A stretch of 64,000 nt of DNA from Rotaria socialis (lineage: Eukaryota; Rotifera; Eurotatoria; Philodinida; Philodinidae): contig CAJNYU010000824.1 in the NCBI GenBank assembly GCA_905331475.1, forward strand, positions 62,001 to 126,000, read 5' to 3'. Shown in pieces: positions 25,171 to 34,773 of this stretch. Made by a program: the position numbers and the translations under genes. Below the pieces are notes generated by a model that was not told the origin of the DNA, made no database searches, and worked only from the letters and a program-made list of their open reading frames with translations. Position 1 is the first letter of the stretch; every line of letters starts with the position of its first letter.

Positions 25171-25600
25171 TTTTAGCAGGATTTCTTTGATGCTTTTCGC
25201 GCTTTGCAGATTTCTCGTGATCTGCATTGCAGGATGGAGCAGAAATCCCCTATTAAGGATCTATTGATACTCCGGATCTAATGCTGCTATCCACGATTCT
25301 CTACGATGCTTCCTTCAAAATGTGGTTTTAGCAGGACTTCTTTGATGCTTTTCGTACTTTGCAGATTTATCATTATCCCTGCTGCATGATGGAGCAGAAA
25401 TTCCAGAATAAGCATCTCTTGATGCTCTCCGTCTAAGGCTGCTATCTACGATTCTCTACGATTCTCTACGATGCATCCTTCAAAATGTGGCTTTAGCAGG
25501 ATTTCTTTGATGCTTTTCGTCTTTTTTAGATTTATCATGATTGTTGCTGTTTGATGCACAGGAAATCATAGGGAGTTAGCTTTGGATGCTCTTGGTAGAT
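25171..25600. repeat. tandem repeat, period about 155-165 bp, nearly three copies
   Basis: The phrase TTAGCAGGAYTTCTTTGATG recurs at about 25173, 25328 and 25493. Copies share GCAGATTTMTC, GATGGAGCAGAAAT, ATGCTGCTATCYACG and TTCAAAATGTGG in the same order. The second copy has an extra internal duplication of ATTCTCTACG. The third copy decays after about 25590. No coding capacity. Confidence 0.8.
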
Positions 25601-25796
25601 TTAGGGTATAGACAGTGCTCCAAAAAGATCTATTGGAAGTATGATTTCTGTGATTTTCGGTGTCATTTGGAGTAGGTTTTTTGGCTGCTTACATTTGTTT
25701 AGTGTAATTTCTATGGAAATGAGGTAGAATTGATGTCTGTAGCGTGTTCACTGTCGATCGGAGGGGTTTATGAATGTATTTTTCTTGTTGTTCAGA

Positions 25797-26050
25797 ATTA
25801 CGGCCGTAAACGGTCGGTTACGATGTTCCTACGGTCGTATACGTTGCAGTGTTTGGTTGTTTCCTGTTTATGATACGGCTGTATACGGCTTCTAAACGGT
25901 TGCTGTGTTCTGCCGTATACGACACGGCGGTATACGGCCGTAATACGGTGCATACCAAACCGCTAAAATACGGCCCGTATACGGTCGTAAATTCCGTGTA
26001 TGGGGCCATATACGTTATCGTAGACGGCCGTTTACCTCCGTATCTAGTCG
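25797..26050. repeat. GC-rich array of TACGGCCGTATACGG words
   Basis: About 250 bp made almost only of near-palindromic TACGGCCGTA / CCGTATACGG words in both orientations. Because the words read alike on both strands, open frames appear on both strands (25818-26009 minus, 25849-26205 plus). They are by-products of the array, not genes. Related in style, but not in sequence, to the ACCGCGGT, AAACGCGTTT and AAGATCTTAC arrays. Confidence 0.7.
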
Positions 26051-26423
26051 TCGTAATGCTCGACGTGGGAAGGCATGCTGTTATTCAAATAAATAGAAAA
26101 AATAAAAAACGAGCAGCATATCTTAATATACCAGGGGACGTACAAATGAAAACTGTTATTGTAAATACAACGAAAATGTTTGTGGTTCTTATCAGGATAA
26201 AATAGCTTCTATGTTTGCATATTGTCGAACCTTATTTTATTCTAACCGCATAGTAGGCAACCATTGAATACTGTTATCTCAACCACAATCAATTAGTGTG
26301 TGTAAAGCATTGAATCATTTATCTATATTATTACGAAGATAGGCCTCGTTGCAAAATAATAAATAATAACGCTTTTAAAATGCGAATCATGAGGTTGGGA
26401 GTGTGGATATATAGATAGTTTCG

Positions 26424-26443
26424 CACACCCACACCCACACACC
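26424..26443 (-). repeat. interstitial telomeric repeats, C-rich strand on plus
   Basis: CACACCCACACCCACACACC on the plus strand is two full copies plus partial copies of the complement of TGTGGG, the bdelloid telomeric repeat. Read on the minus strand the G-rich repeats run leftwards, away from the proline-rich gene. Confidence 0.75.
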
Positions 26444-26461
26444 GAAGTCAATTTAAAAATT

Positions 26462-26623
26462 TTGTAAATCATAAAACTAAATCTTTATCCTTATCCTGAA
26501 TTGTAAAAGGGAGCAAAGTTGAATTTATAAATCATAAAACTAAATCTTTATCCTTATCCTGAATAGTACAAGGGAGCAAAGTTGAATTTATAAATCATAA
26601 AACTAAATCTTTATCCTTATCCT
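26462..26623. repeat. 63-bp tandem repeat, about 2.6 copies
   Basis: AAATCATAAAACTAAATC recurs at 26466, 26529 and 26592 with an exact 63-bp period. Each unit carries CTTTATCCTTATCCTGAAT and GGGAGCAAAGTTGAATTTAT. Copies are almost identical, so the array is young. It starts about 20 bp inside the telomeric repeats, a typical place for subtelomeric tandem repeats. Confidence 0.85.
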
Positions 26624-28173
26624 GGCGGTAGCGTGAAAACATAAAAGTAGGTTTTTTTGCATTTATATTCGAAGTCGAATTAGACAGCTGCTCGAATTTT
26701 TATCATCACATCGATTCGTGACGTTACAAAAGTTGTAGAGTTACTGAACAACTAAATTTTCCAGCGACTTTGAATCAAAATAACCTTGTCACTCACTTTA
26801 CACAACTTCTATAAAAGAATCGCATACCATGCCCAAAAACAAGGCTTTTTGAAACTAGAACTTGACCTTACGTACTAGTTTATCTTAACGGGTATAGCTG
26901 CATATTTTCAATTAAACTATACAATTGTAACGTTTCTATTGACAATTTCTGAAATTTGAGGTTTGAATGTAGAATAATAAATTCATCAAAATTAAAGATA
27001 AAATAATTTATGCTTCGTTGGAGAATACTAAACGCTTCTAGATTGATTGCAGCACGATGTATTTTTCATAGTAACATCTACTATTTTAGTTTTCATATCC
27101 TCTCACGCGCAGGTATCTATCGACTCATAAGCACAACAATTGGGTTAGTGGATGAATCCAGCATGTCACATCGAGTAATACACTTACGGCGATACAGAAT
27201 TTAAGCTTTTCCTATGTTTCAAAATAGTGAACCCTTATGTTAAAAATGTGAATTGCACTGCTAGAATGCGTGTAAAATACAAATTGCGATGAAAACATAA
27301 AATACTAAAACTAGAAATATTGATCATATAATTTTTTCACTACAATGAACGATTGATACTATAAATAGTTTTTAGCTCGGAATTCTTGAAAAATTAACGG
27401 AATCACAATAAACGTTTTAAATGTCGGTGTGTTCTTCTCAAGTACAGAGGGGACATCATACAACTGATTGATACTGTGTACACCAATATACCCTTCATTA
27501 AATAATAATGAACCCTTTTACGATGACCTATAATAAGCCACCCTCACATGTATTATGATAAACGCTTCTACTGAAAATGGAAAATAATCAACCCTTCTGG
27601 TGCCAACGTATATTGATCTACCCCCAACGGTCTTATAATAAATGCTTCTTCTGAAAGTGGAGAATAATCAACTCCTAGCCGTAGAATAAGATTGGTTTTG
27701 CATGAATCGTATAATAATCTACCCCTGATTTGTTGAATAATAAACTGATTTTGAAAATATGTATATTAATCTACACCTATCCGTTTATCAATAAACAGTT
27801 TAAATAAAATTATGAAATGCAAAACCTTTAAAACAGTTTTATATACCATTTTTTATATTCATATACCCTTACGATCACAAACCCTTCGGTTCGTATACCC
27901 CTCATAGCGTATATGACGTGCACATAAACCCTTCAAGGGTTTATATAAAAACATTGTGGAGTCAAACAACTAATGCCTACATTTATGCGGCCCATGCCGC
28001 TATGCAAACAGATAACAAGAAGAAAAAGCAGATTACAAAGTCACACAAAAAAACAACTCAAGACTGATTGTTTTTGGGAAAAAAACAGATAGGCCTGCAT
28101 AAAAGAGAGTGGGAAAGAGATCGAGAAAGAGAAACACGGCCTTGGTTACCTTGTTTTCAAATAAAATAATCAC
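26624..28173. other. non-coding, degenerate ATAAACCCTT / AATAATCAACCC words
   Basis: From about 27225 to 27950 the DNA is built from loose repeats such as GATAAACGCTTCTACTGAAA, GAATAATCAACCCTTC and TAATAATCTACCCCTG, spaced about 30-60 bp, ending in CTTCAAGGGTTTATATAAA. No ORF of note. The stretch 26640-27220 has nothing recognised; the frame at 27010-27204 lacks motifs. Confidence 0.5.
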
Positions 28174-28181
28174 TATATAAA
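28174..28181 (+). promoter_or_regulatory. TATA box of the proline-rich gene
   Basis: TATATAAA lies 68-75 nt before the ATG at 28249 and is followed by a short leader with CATACAGCAC. The spacing fits a core promoter with a start near 28205. Confidence 0.6.
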
Positions 28182-28248
28182 GCGCTGTATGTATCATTAA
28201 TTTTCAAATCATACAGCACTTTCTTATCATAAAATCGTCCTCTACATT

Positions 28249-29274
28249 ATGGCCGACTGCAACGACTGTCTTACGTTTTTAAACGAACCGACCGACGTCG
28301 ATACTAGAGCTTCTTTTCCTAGCTGCTCGAGGGCAGAATTGCACGAAGCGGGTTATGAGCCAACAGTATGTCCCGATCCAAACTATCCAATAGACGACAA
28401 AGGCTACTACAAGGACCCTTACCCACAGAAACAGACAGCGCCAACAGCACCAGAATGTCAAACGGCTCCTATTAACCAAGAAGTCAGGGTTATTTATTTG
28501 AAACCACCACCTCCTGAACCATCAGGAGTAAGTTTCATTCAAACACGCATTCTTCTTCTATTTTTATTAAATCTAATTTCACCAATGTTGTTAATTACAG
28601 CTACTCACCGTCATTGAAAAGCGTCCACGCCAACCTTCTCCTCCACCTCGAAAAAAAATTTGGTGTCCTCCACAAATTCCTCAAAAACCCCCACCAATTA
28701 TTTTACGTGGGCCAGTGCCCGAACCACCACCACCACTTCCATCTCACATCTGTAAAGAAGCAGAGATATTTAGTTCTATGTATTGATTGACTTTTCTTTG
28801 TAGGTGAAGTTCCAGTGCCTGCTCTGAAGCCTCCACCTCAATCGGTCGAGAGGCATATTTGTGCATATCCCACACCGCCTCCTGACATCATCGTTGAGCG
28901 ATGGCTACCTTATGGACCTCGACCTCCACGGCCAATTAAGGTAATACGAGCTCCTTGTCCTCATCCACGAGAACCACTGCACAATATTTGCGTCATACAT
29001 GATGCTTCAGACGTGCGCATTAAGCACGTAATCCCAGAGCCCGAAGTTAGGTCGCACGATCCAAATGAGTATATTCGAGAGCATGGTCCTACATTACGTG
29101 ACATGGAAAGTTTACGTGAAGAACTCTTCGGCCTGCTACATAATACGAATGCTAGTGAAGAAACTGTAAGTCATTCAGCTATGTAGTTAAGTCACAAATA
29201 ATTAATCATTTGTTTTATTTATTCAGTTACGACGTGTTGCCGCTGTTGTTCTGACACCAAACCCCCGCACTTAG
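28249..29274 (+). CDS. proline-rich protein of unknown function
   Basis: Four exons, 28249-28527, 28601-28751, 28804-29165 and 29227-29274. All joins are GT-AG with correct phase and give 279 residues. A TATA box lies about 70 nt before the ATG. The N-terminal part is Cys-containing and acidic (MADCNDCLTFLNEP, CPDPNYPIDDKGYY). The middle and C-terminal parts are rich in Pro with PPPPEP, RPRQPSPPPRKKIWCPP, PEPPPPLP and a block VERWLPYGPRPPRPIKVIRA. The last part is a plain charged helix-like stretch ending LRRVAAVVLTPNPRT. There is no signal peptide or membrane segment. The gene is richer in GC than its surroundings and stands alone between telomeric repeats, so it may be subtelomeric or acquired; its introns show it is adapted to the host. 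I do not recognise a family. Confidence 0.8.
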
Positions 29275-29476
29275 GATCAACTAACTACCTATGCTTAATG
29301 GTACTCAAAAATAATGACAGTGACATCCTAGTACCATATATTAAACCATAACAAACTTTCTTTTTTATATAGAATGATGAAGAAAAAGTGCTCTCTTTTT
29401 ATACTGCTTAACCATGCTTCCATTGATATAATAACAATATAGCTCTAAAAATATCGATTTGCCTATCTTTTATGAG

Positions 29477-29493
29477 TGTGGGTGTGGGTGTGT
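29477..29493 (+). repeat. interstitial telomeric repeats TGTGGG
   Basis: TGTGGGTGTGGGTGTGT on the plus strand: two full units and a partial one. They lie 8 bp left of the hammerhead fold on the minus strand, so the 3' end of a leftward-reading element abuts the 3' end of a G-rich telomeric tract. This is the arrangement expected if a telomere end primed reverse transcription. Confidence 0.8.
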
Positions 29494-29501
29494 AGGATGC
29501 C

Positions 29502-29547
29502 GCCACGACGCGTTTCAACTATTGTTTCAATAGTCTCATCAGGTGGC
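29502..29547 (-). ncRNA. hammerhead ribozyme, minimal stem III (retroelement type)
   Basis: Read on the minus strand: stem I GCCAC/GUGGC closes the motif. The core CUGAUGA is at 29542-29536. Stem II is ACUAUUG, loop AAA, CAAUAGU (7 perfect pairs plus a G-U at its base). The second core GAAA is at 29516-29513. Stem III is the self-complementary ACGCGU, followed by the cleavage-site C at 29507. All invariant core bases are present. The two-pair stem III is the form reported in Penelope-like elements and retrozymes, where dimers are thought to be active. Cleavage would fall between 29507 and 29506, 13 nt before the telomeric repeats. Self-cleavage itself is inferred. Confidence 0.8.
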
Positions 29548-31178
29548 TTAATGTTTTCAAAATCGACTTAAATTCAAAATGAAATTTTGAACAAATCAAC
29601 TAAAGACAAATTACTCTGCTATATCATATGATATAGTGGTAATTCATACCGAATTCCGTGAAGAAATTGGGTGTGTAGGAAGCTATCACGATATCAAATG
29701 GTACAAGTATTAGTATAAGAGATCTTTTACGAAATTTAGAAAACAGTAGTTGATTATTCTTATTCAAATATAATCTATCTTTTATATATATAAGTGAATT
29801 GCAACTTTCTAGTACATTTTGTGTTTTCGCTGTGTTTGTCTAATAACTTTTTTTTATCTCTCAACTGATTTAGATAATGTTTTTCATAAGTTGTTGATCC
29901 TAGTATGTCCCACTGGTACACAAAATTTCAGCTCTGTAGCTCATACAGTCGTTGAGTTATAAGGGAAACATGATAACAAAATGTTAATTTTTGCTGACAC
30001 GTGAGAAGAAAAATGAATTTTTGGACTATAGAACAGCAAGAGAAAAATATTAAAATAGGCTATTTTGTACGGCGCTCAATGCTCTATCGAACTATATTAT
30101 GGATTTAAATTTTATTCATCATTCTCTTGTTCGTCCAACGTTCACATTATTTGACAAACGCTTTGTATTTTTGTGTAGAATGACACAAACGCGATTACAG
30201 CTCGACCAGTGATAAAGCTGATGACTCACAAATTTTACGAACGGAAAGACAACGCTTCGAGTAACAAAATGGTAAGAAAAAACTCGGCGTTATCAGCTTT
30301 GTTTATCGATAAAAATAAGAAGACTCTCTGAAAACAAGGTCATTATAATCACTTTGTAGAGTGACAATTTGAAAATTGGATGCTTTATAACTCCTCAGCG
30401 ATTCGTGCGATTAAACTTAAATTTTTACTCGAGATATAAAGTAACCATGTCTATCAGTGATAAAAATTTCAGCCCTGAATCATTTTCTATTCGGGAGAAA
30501 TTTGTATTATACTGAGAAATGTAGAATGACAGTTTTTCGCGAATATTTTCAGTACGGCTCCTTCAAAAATATTTTTTCCGACGTAGTTACGTGGGAAGCG
30601 ATCATAGAGTATGATCTGGGAAAAAATTATGATCTCAAAAGCGAAAATGTTCAAGATCTGGGCGGTTTTTTTCGAAAAATTTATTCAGCATAAACATAAA
30701 AACCGCACTATTCTCTAGCTTCTATTTCTATTCAAAAATTCGTACCTAGCACGAATTAGGGCATGATCCCAGATAGAATCGTCGCCATGATTCTCTAGAA
30801 AAATGAAAAATTGTTTTTTTCGAAATTGCCGTACTCCCCTCGAGGTTTTCAGGTGGATAAAAAACAAATTTAATTTTTCGTGACAACTGCATCGACCATT
30901 CCATTTATGATCATGCACTGATTTTTGCTATATATAAATTTTGAACTTTCAAAGTGTGGTTGTTTTGGCATGTAATCACCCACAAGTAGAAAAAGTCACA
31001 CATTTATAAAGGGGCATATCTCCGTTAATAATCGATGGAGTGTTGGAAAAATGTTTTTGTGTACTACTCGCATAGCTTGTAATAAAATGCACTACTCAAA
31101 AATTGTATAGGTTCACTTTCATCTGTTCACATGAATTGTACCAAAAAGTTGCAATTCGCTCACATATATATATATATA
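29548..31178. other. remains of a leftward element upstream of the ribozyme; no gene recognised
   Basis: This stretch should be the 3' part of the element that ends in the hammerhead. Frames at 30457-30693 (plus) and 30715-30918 (minus) are open but match no family I know and lack splice context. No second ribozyme was found in it. Confidence 0.4.
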
Positions 31179-31180
31179 TA

Positions 31181-32307
31181 TGGGGTTGCCCAGTCTGGTC
31201 GGATACCCCGATTTGTTTTTCGATGCATAGTCTCTATTCGTTGATCAAAATGTCTGATTTTTTACTAGTTATAGTACTGATAGAGAGCTAATAATCTGCT
31301 AAACTTTCGGTTATATAACTTGTTGGAAAATGAAAAAGCCGATGACTTCCTGAAATCTTGAAATCTGATTTTCTTCCTTTGTTTTTTGTCTTTCTGGTTC
31401 GAGTTCAGGTGTACAATAACTAGATCGGTCACGATGTCTATAATAGTTTGTGTATAAACCAGATCTTCCAGAAGAAATACATATCCAAACCAGCATCGAC
31501 TGGCACATTTTGCAATATTTCTGACGATCAGTTATAGTAATCTGACATTCAGGACAATTCCATACAATAGGCGATGAAGATGACATCATGGTATTACCAC
31601 GTAAATATGTTGTGATAGTGAAGATGTGTGAGAGAAAAATAACCAATGTAAATAAAGAAGTCGAATCTAAAGTATATTAGCTTCGGCTCAATCGAATTTC
31701 AAATAATATATTATATTAACCTTCTGAGCTACGTCGTGTATATTTTAAAGATGTGGATAAACATCTGTAAACTTATTAATCATTGCTACTGACATATAAA
31801 AATCAAATATATATAGTCTGTTAACTCTTTGTCGCAAAATCAAACTGAGAATTTCGTATAGAAATATATTTAATTGATAGTTGAAATAAAAATACGTAAT
31901 CCCTTAGTTTAAGAAAATATATTTAATCGAAAGTGTAGTAGATTGTCAGCTCTATATCACAGTAGTGTCGAACTTGAAACTTGAATTCAACTGAAACTTC
32001 AACTTTCAAGTTTCAACCTTCAAGTTTCAGATTTAACGTTATTGCTCGGACACTACTGCTTCCCCGGCACCTACATTATGGGTACATATGTGTGTATGTA
32101 GACAAGCTTATCTCCCTTCCCCGGCACCCACACCCTTGAAAGTTGAAAGTTGAAACTTGAAGTTGCAGTTGAATTCAAGTTTCAACTTTCAACTTTCAAG
32201 GCTATATCAGTACTATAACTGGTAAAAAAATCAGACACTTTGATTAACGAATAGAGACTATGCATCGAAAAACAAATCGGAGTATCCGGTCAGACTAGAC
32301 AACTCCA
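31181..32307. mobile_element. 1.13-kb element with ~100-bp terminal inverted repeats and TA duplication
   Basis: The left arm 31181-31285 begins TGGGGTTGCCCAGTCTGG and includes CGATTTGTTTTTCGATGCAT. The right arm, 32213-32307, is its complement with few differences. TA flanks both ends (31179-31180 and 32308-32309). The interior holds a zinc-ribbon ORF on the minus strand and, at 31970-32200, two blocks of GAAACTTGAA / TTCAACTTTCAAG words in both orientations. No transposase was seen, so it is probably non-autonomous. Confidence 0.8.
31311..31589 (-). CDS. small zinc-ribbon-like protein inside an inverted-repeat element
   Basis: A single-exon frame of 92 residues from the first of two adjacent Met codons (31589). 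An upstream in-frame Met at 31646 would add a hydrophobic leader, MVIFLSHIFTITTYL, so a longer form is possible. The sequence WNCPECQITITDRQKYCKMC has the C-x2-C-x10-C-x2-C spacing of a zinc ribbon. It is followed by MLVWICISSGRSGLYTNYYR and RSSYC, which add further Cys. The tail is charged (PELEPERQKTKEENQ). The gene lies wholly between the inverted repeats, so it is either cargo of the element or its own DNA/RNA-binding protein. No function can be assigned. Confidence 0.6.
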   Translation of the reverse strand: MMSSSSPIVWNCPECQITITDRQKYCKMCQSMLVWICISSGRSGLYTNYYRHRDRSSYCTPELEPERQKTKEENQISRFQEVIGFFIFQQVI

Positions 32308-32309
32308 TA

Positions 32310-32749
32310 TGTACAACACTCTCTTGAGATGAAAAATAAAAACATAAAAGTTTTTGTTTTTTAGGTATTTTGCAGTTTATTGACTAGTTGTGATCAAATT
32401 TTTATTTGACTTCATCAGAAATATAAAAAAAACGAAAATTTCTAATTTAGAATGAAAATATTTAACAAAATATGTGGCAAAAAGTACAAAGGAAACTGTA
32501 TCGGGCATAAGAGCCCTCAAAGAAGACGGGAAAAAACACCCCGTTTGTTGCTGTTGAGAATGTACTTGGCCATATCTCCATCGCTGTTTGGAAGTTGGAA
32601 AGTATCAACTGGTCGTACGACTCCACTACGCCACCTATTCTATTTAAACAAGGTCTAATAATAAGACGACTCGTTTTCGGATGGATCGGAAAGGTTATCT
32701 TATAGGGTTCTTAAGAGATGGAGTACCTCTAATAAGAGAAACAAAAGGA
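32310..32749. other. non-coding, no gene seen
   Basis: Between the inverted-repeat element and the next telomeric repeats. The frame at 32452-32658 shows no motif. Confidence 0.4.
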
Positions 32750-32765
32750 TGTGGGTGTGGGTGTG
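32750..32765 (+). repeat. interstitial telomeric repeats TGTGGG
   Basis: TGTGGGTGTGGGTGTG on the plus strand, next to a second hammerhead-like fold on the minus strand. Same arrangement as at 29477. Confidence 0.8.
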
Positions 32766-32774
32766 TTTTAGCAT

Positions 32775-32818
32775 ACTACGACCGGTTTCGTTCTTGCTGA
32801 AGGGACACATCAGGTAGC
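32775..32818 (-). ncRNA. degenerate hammerhead-like fold
   Basis: On the minus strand: GCUAC, CUGAUGU, GUCCCUU-CAGC-AAGAAC, GAAA, the self-complementary ACCGGU, C, then GUAGU. The order matches the hammerhead at 29502-29547, with the same tiny palindromic stem III and the same distance (9 nt) to TGTGGG repeats. Core A9 is U and stem II has a mismatch and a bulge, so it is probably inactive. Confidence 0.6.
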
Positions 32819-33033
32819 TTCTCTCTCTAGCGGCTGCAGAATTCAAAGTAGAATCATAAAAAAGTTACTTAATGTGAATTTCTGTTTTTGAAATTTGTAC
32901 AGGCGATTCAAAAGAATATCGGATGACTTTTATTAAGGATTTTCGTGTCGTAGTAATGATGACGCGTTTGTTGTCTTCTCTATGGTCCCATTGGGCAGTT
33001 TTATGTTTCATAAGTGTTCCATTGAGTCAAAAA

Positions 33034-33336
33034 TCACATATATGGTATTCGTTTTGCATTCATTTGTACAATGTTTCCTGATTTAAAGGTGAATTGTAAA
33101 GAAGGGACGTCATCGACGGCTCTTTTATATTCGCATGTGGAAAGTATTTGAGAATCTACTTTGTTGGATAGGAATGATCTTACTATAGTAAGTATTACTG
33201 TCTTCGTCTTCCCATAAGGTGACCTTAGATTGGTTGTTTCTAATAAGTAGTGGTGTGAGATTAAGAAGCTAATTATTTCACTTTCTATATTCACATGATG
33301 TGGTGGTTTATTCGGAAATGTGCAAGATGAGATCAT
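33034..33336 (-). other. open minus-strand frame of unknown nature near the retroelement 3' end
   Basis: A 100-codon open frame lying between the N-terminal retroelement block (33683-33940) and the ribozyme-like 3' end. It contains SEIISFLISHHYLLETTNLRS and SLQFTFKSGNIVQMNAKR. I do not recognise the reverse-transcriptase signature in it. It may be part of the same broken element or an unrelated shadow frame. Confidence 0.3.
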
Positions 33337-34444
33337 TTTATGATAATAGTGGTAGGTGGGTAATCATATGCACATTCGTGACAATGCTGTTATGGAAGGA
33401 TCTAATTTGGGGTTAATATCGTGTGCCTTAGTTGTAGGTTTGTTTATTTTTAAAATCTACTGTTACATTTCATATGTTTCTTTTCAATTGAGAGGCGTTT
33501 TATTTATTTATCAATAACAGCATGAAATTCCGAATGAGTTACGTTAGTGGCTGGTTAACTTTGCTTGAAGATTAAATATTAATATGATATTTTGAAAATA
33601 AATAACTAAGCTGATGCTTTAATGGTGCATATTTCTTTCTAACAATATCATCGATAGATTGACCTGAAGATGATATTGATATTTAATAAGGTGGAACATA
33701 ACTAGATCCCCGCTTCAGCAATTGTAATTCCTTATCAGAAAATCGATGTATAGCATCAATAATTAAAGCTGATGAAAACCTAATTCGTTTCATCTTGTCC
33801 TCATCTGCATTCGTATCGATGTGTTCGAAATCACCATAGAAGTTTCGGAAAAAGCAATTCAGTCTGTAATTGTAGACATCTTTCCATTGATCAGTAACAC
33901 CGGTCAAACGCTTTTCAATAAGATTCGTTAATGTTGTAGACCCAGGTGAAAAAATCGTACGAAAATCGTATAAGATCTTACAAGATCTTACATACCATCT
34001 GAAATCGTAAGATTCTTATTGTAAGATCTTATGAAATCTTACAAATATCTTACTGTAAGATTCTTACATTATCTGAATATCTGTATCTTGTAAGATCTTA
34101 TATGATCTGATAAGCTCCTAAGTGCTTACACTCTCATTCAAGATCGCTCCATCCAAGAGTTTCTAGAACCGAACCCGACCAATTAAAATCTTTTACACAC
34201 ATATGTGATCTGAATCAGTTGAATTAAAAGTTTCTATACCCGTAGTTGTTCGAGAGAAATTTTGAACCCAAATCTTAGCATTAAAATATTTGCAGCTCAG
34301 ACTTGAACGAAATTTGTACGTTATTGATTTTTCTATTTTTTAAAAATAAATGTAATGTTTTGGAGTAGGATGAATAAGAATTTAAAGAAATTTTTTAAGT
34401 TTCTGATATAAATTAGAAATGTTTTTGAATTTGGCAGTGACTAG

Positions 34445-34525
34445 TAAAGATCTTCCGATTCGAACCTGGTCCGCACTTCTCCGGGTCCGTGTGGTTCACG
34501 ATGAGCTCTACCTTCTCTGTAGGTA
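34445..34525 (-). other. tRNA-like / SINE-head-like stretch, low confidence
   Basis: On the minus strand GGTAGAGCTC is followed about 40 nt later by AGGTTCGAATCGG, resembling the internal A and B boxes of tRNA genes. Outer ends GAAGAT and ATCTTT can pair. The T stem does not pair properly, so this is not a working tRNA. It could be an RNA polymerase III-type relic inside the BEN element. Confidence 0.25.
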
Positions 34526-34773
34526 TCTTCAACAGTAAAAGTTTTTATTCATTGAAGTAAAATATTTGTTTTGTGTGAAATATTTCATAATTTTAAAAAT
34601 TACGTCTGTTTAGTTTCGTCCATACATTTTGTTTATCGCTGTATCTTAGTGTTTAAAATTACGTCTGACATGAAATTTGTTTAACCAATCACAGTCATGC
34701 TTTTGTTAGATAACGTCCGTCCAAACGAGAAGAAGAGGAGAACGAGGAAGAAGAAGAGGAATTGTTTGGAAAT

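Noticed and set aside
25818-26205. Two overlapping open frames on opposite strands
   Set aside because: Both arise from the palindromic TACGGCCGTA array; composition is that of the repeat, with no protein motif.
30228-30270. Plus-strand CUGAUGA as another hammerhead
   Set aside because: No properly placed GAAA, stem I or cleavage triplet follows.
34445-34525. Functional tRNA gene
   Set aside because: A- and B-box-like words exist, but the T stem does not pair and the cloverleaf cannot be drawn; kept only as a low-confidence relic.
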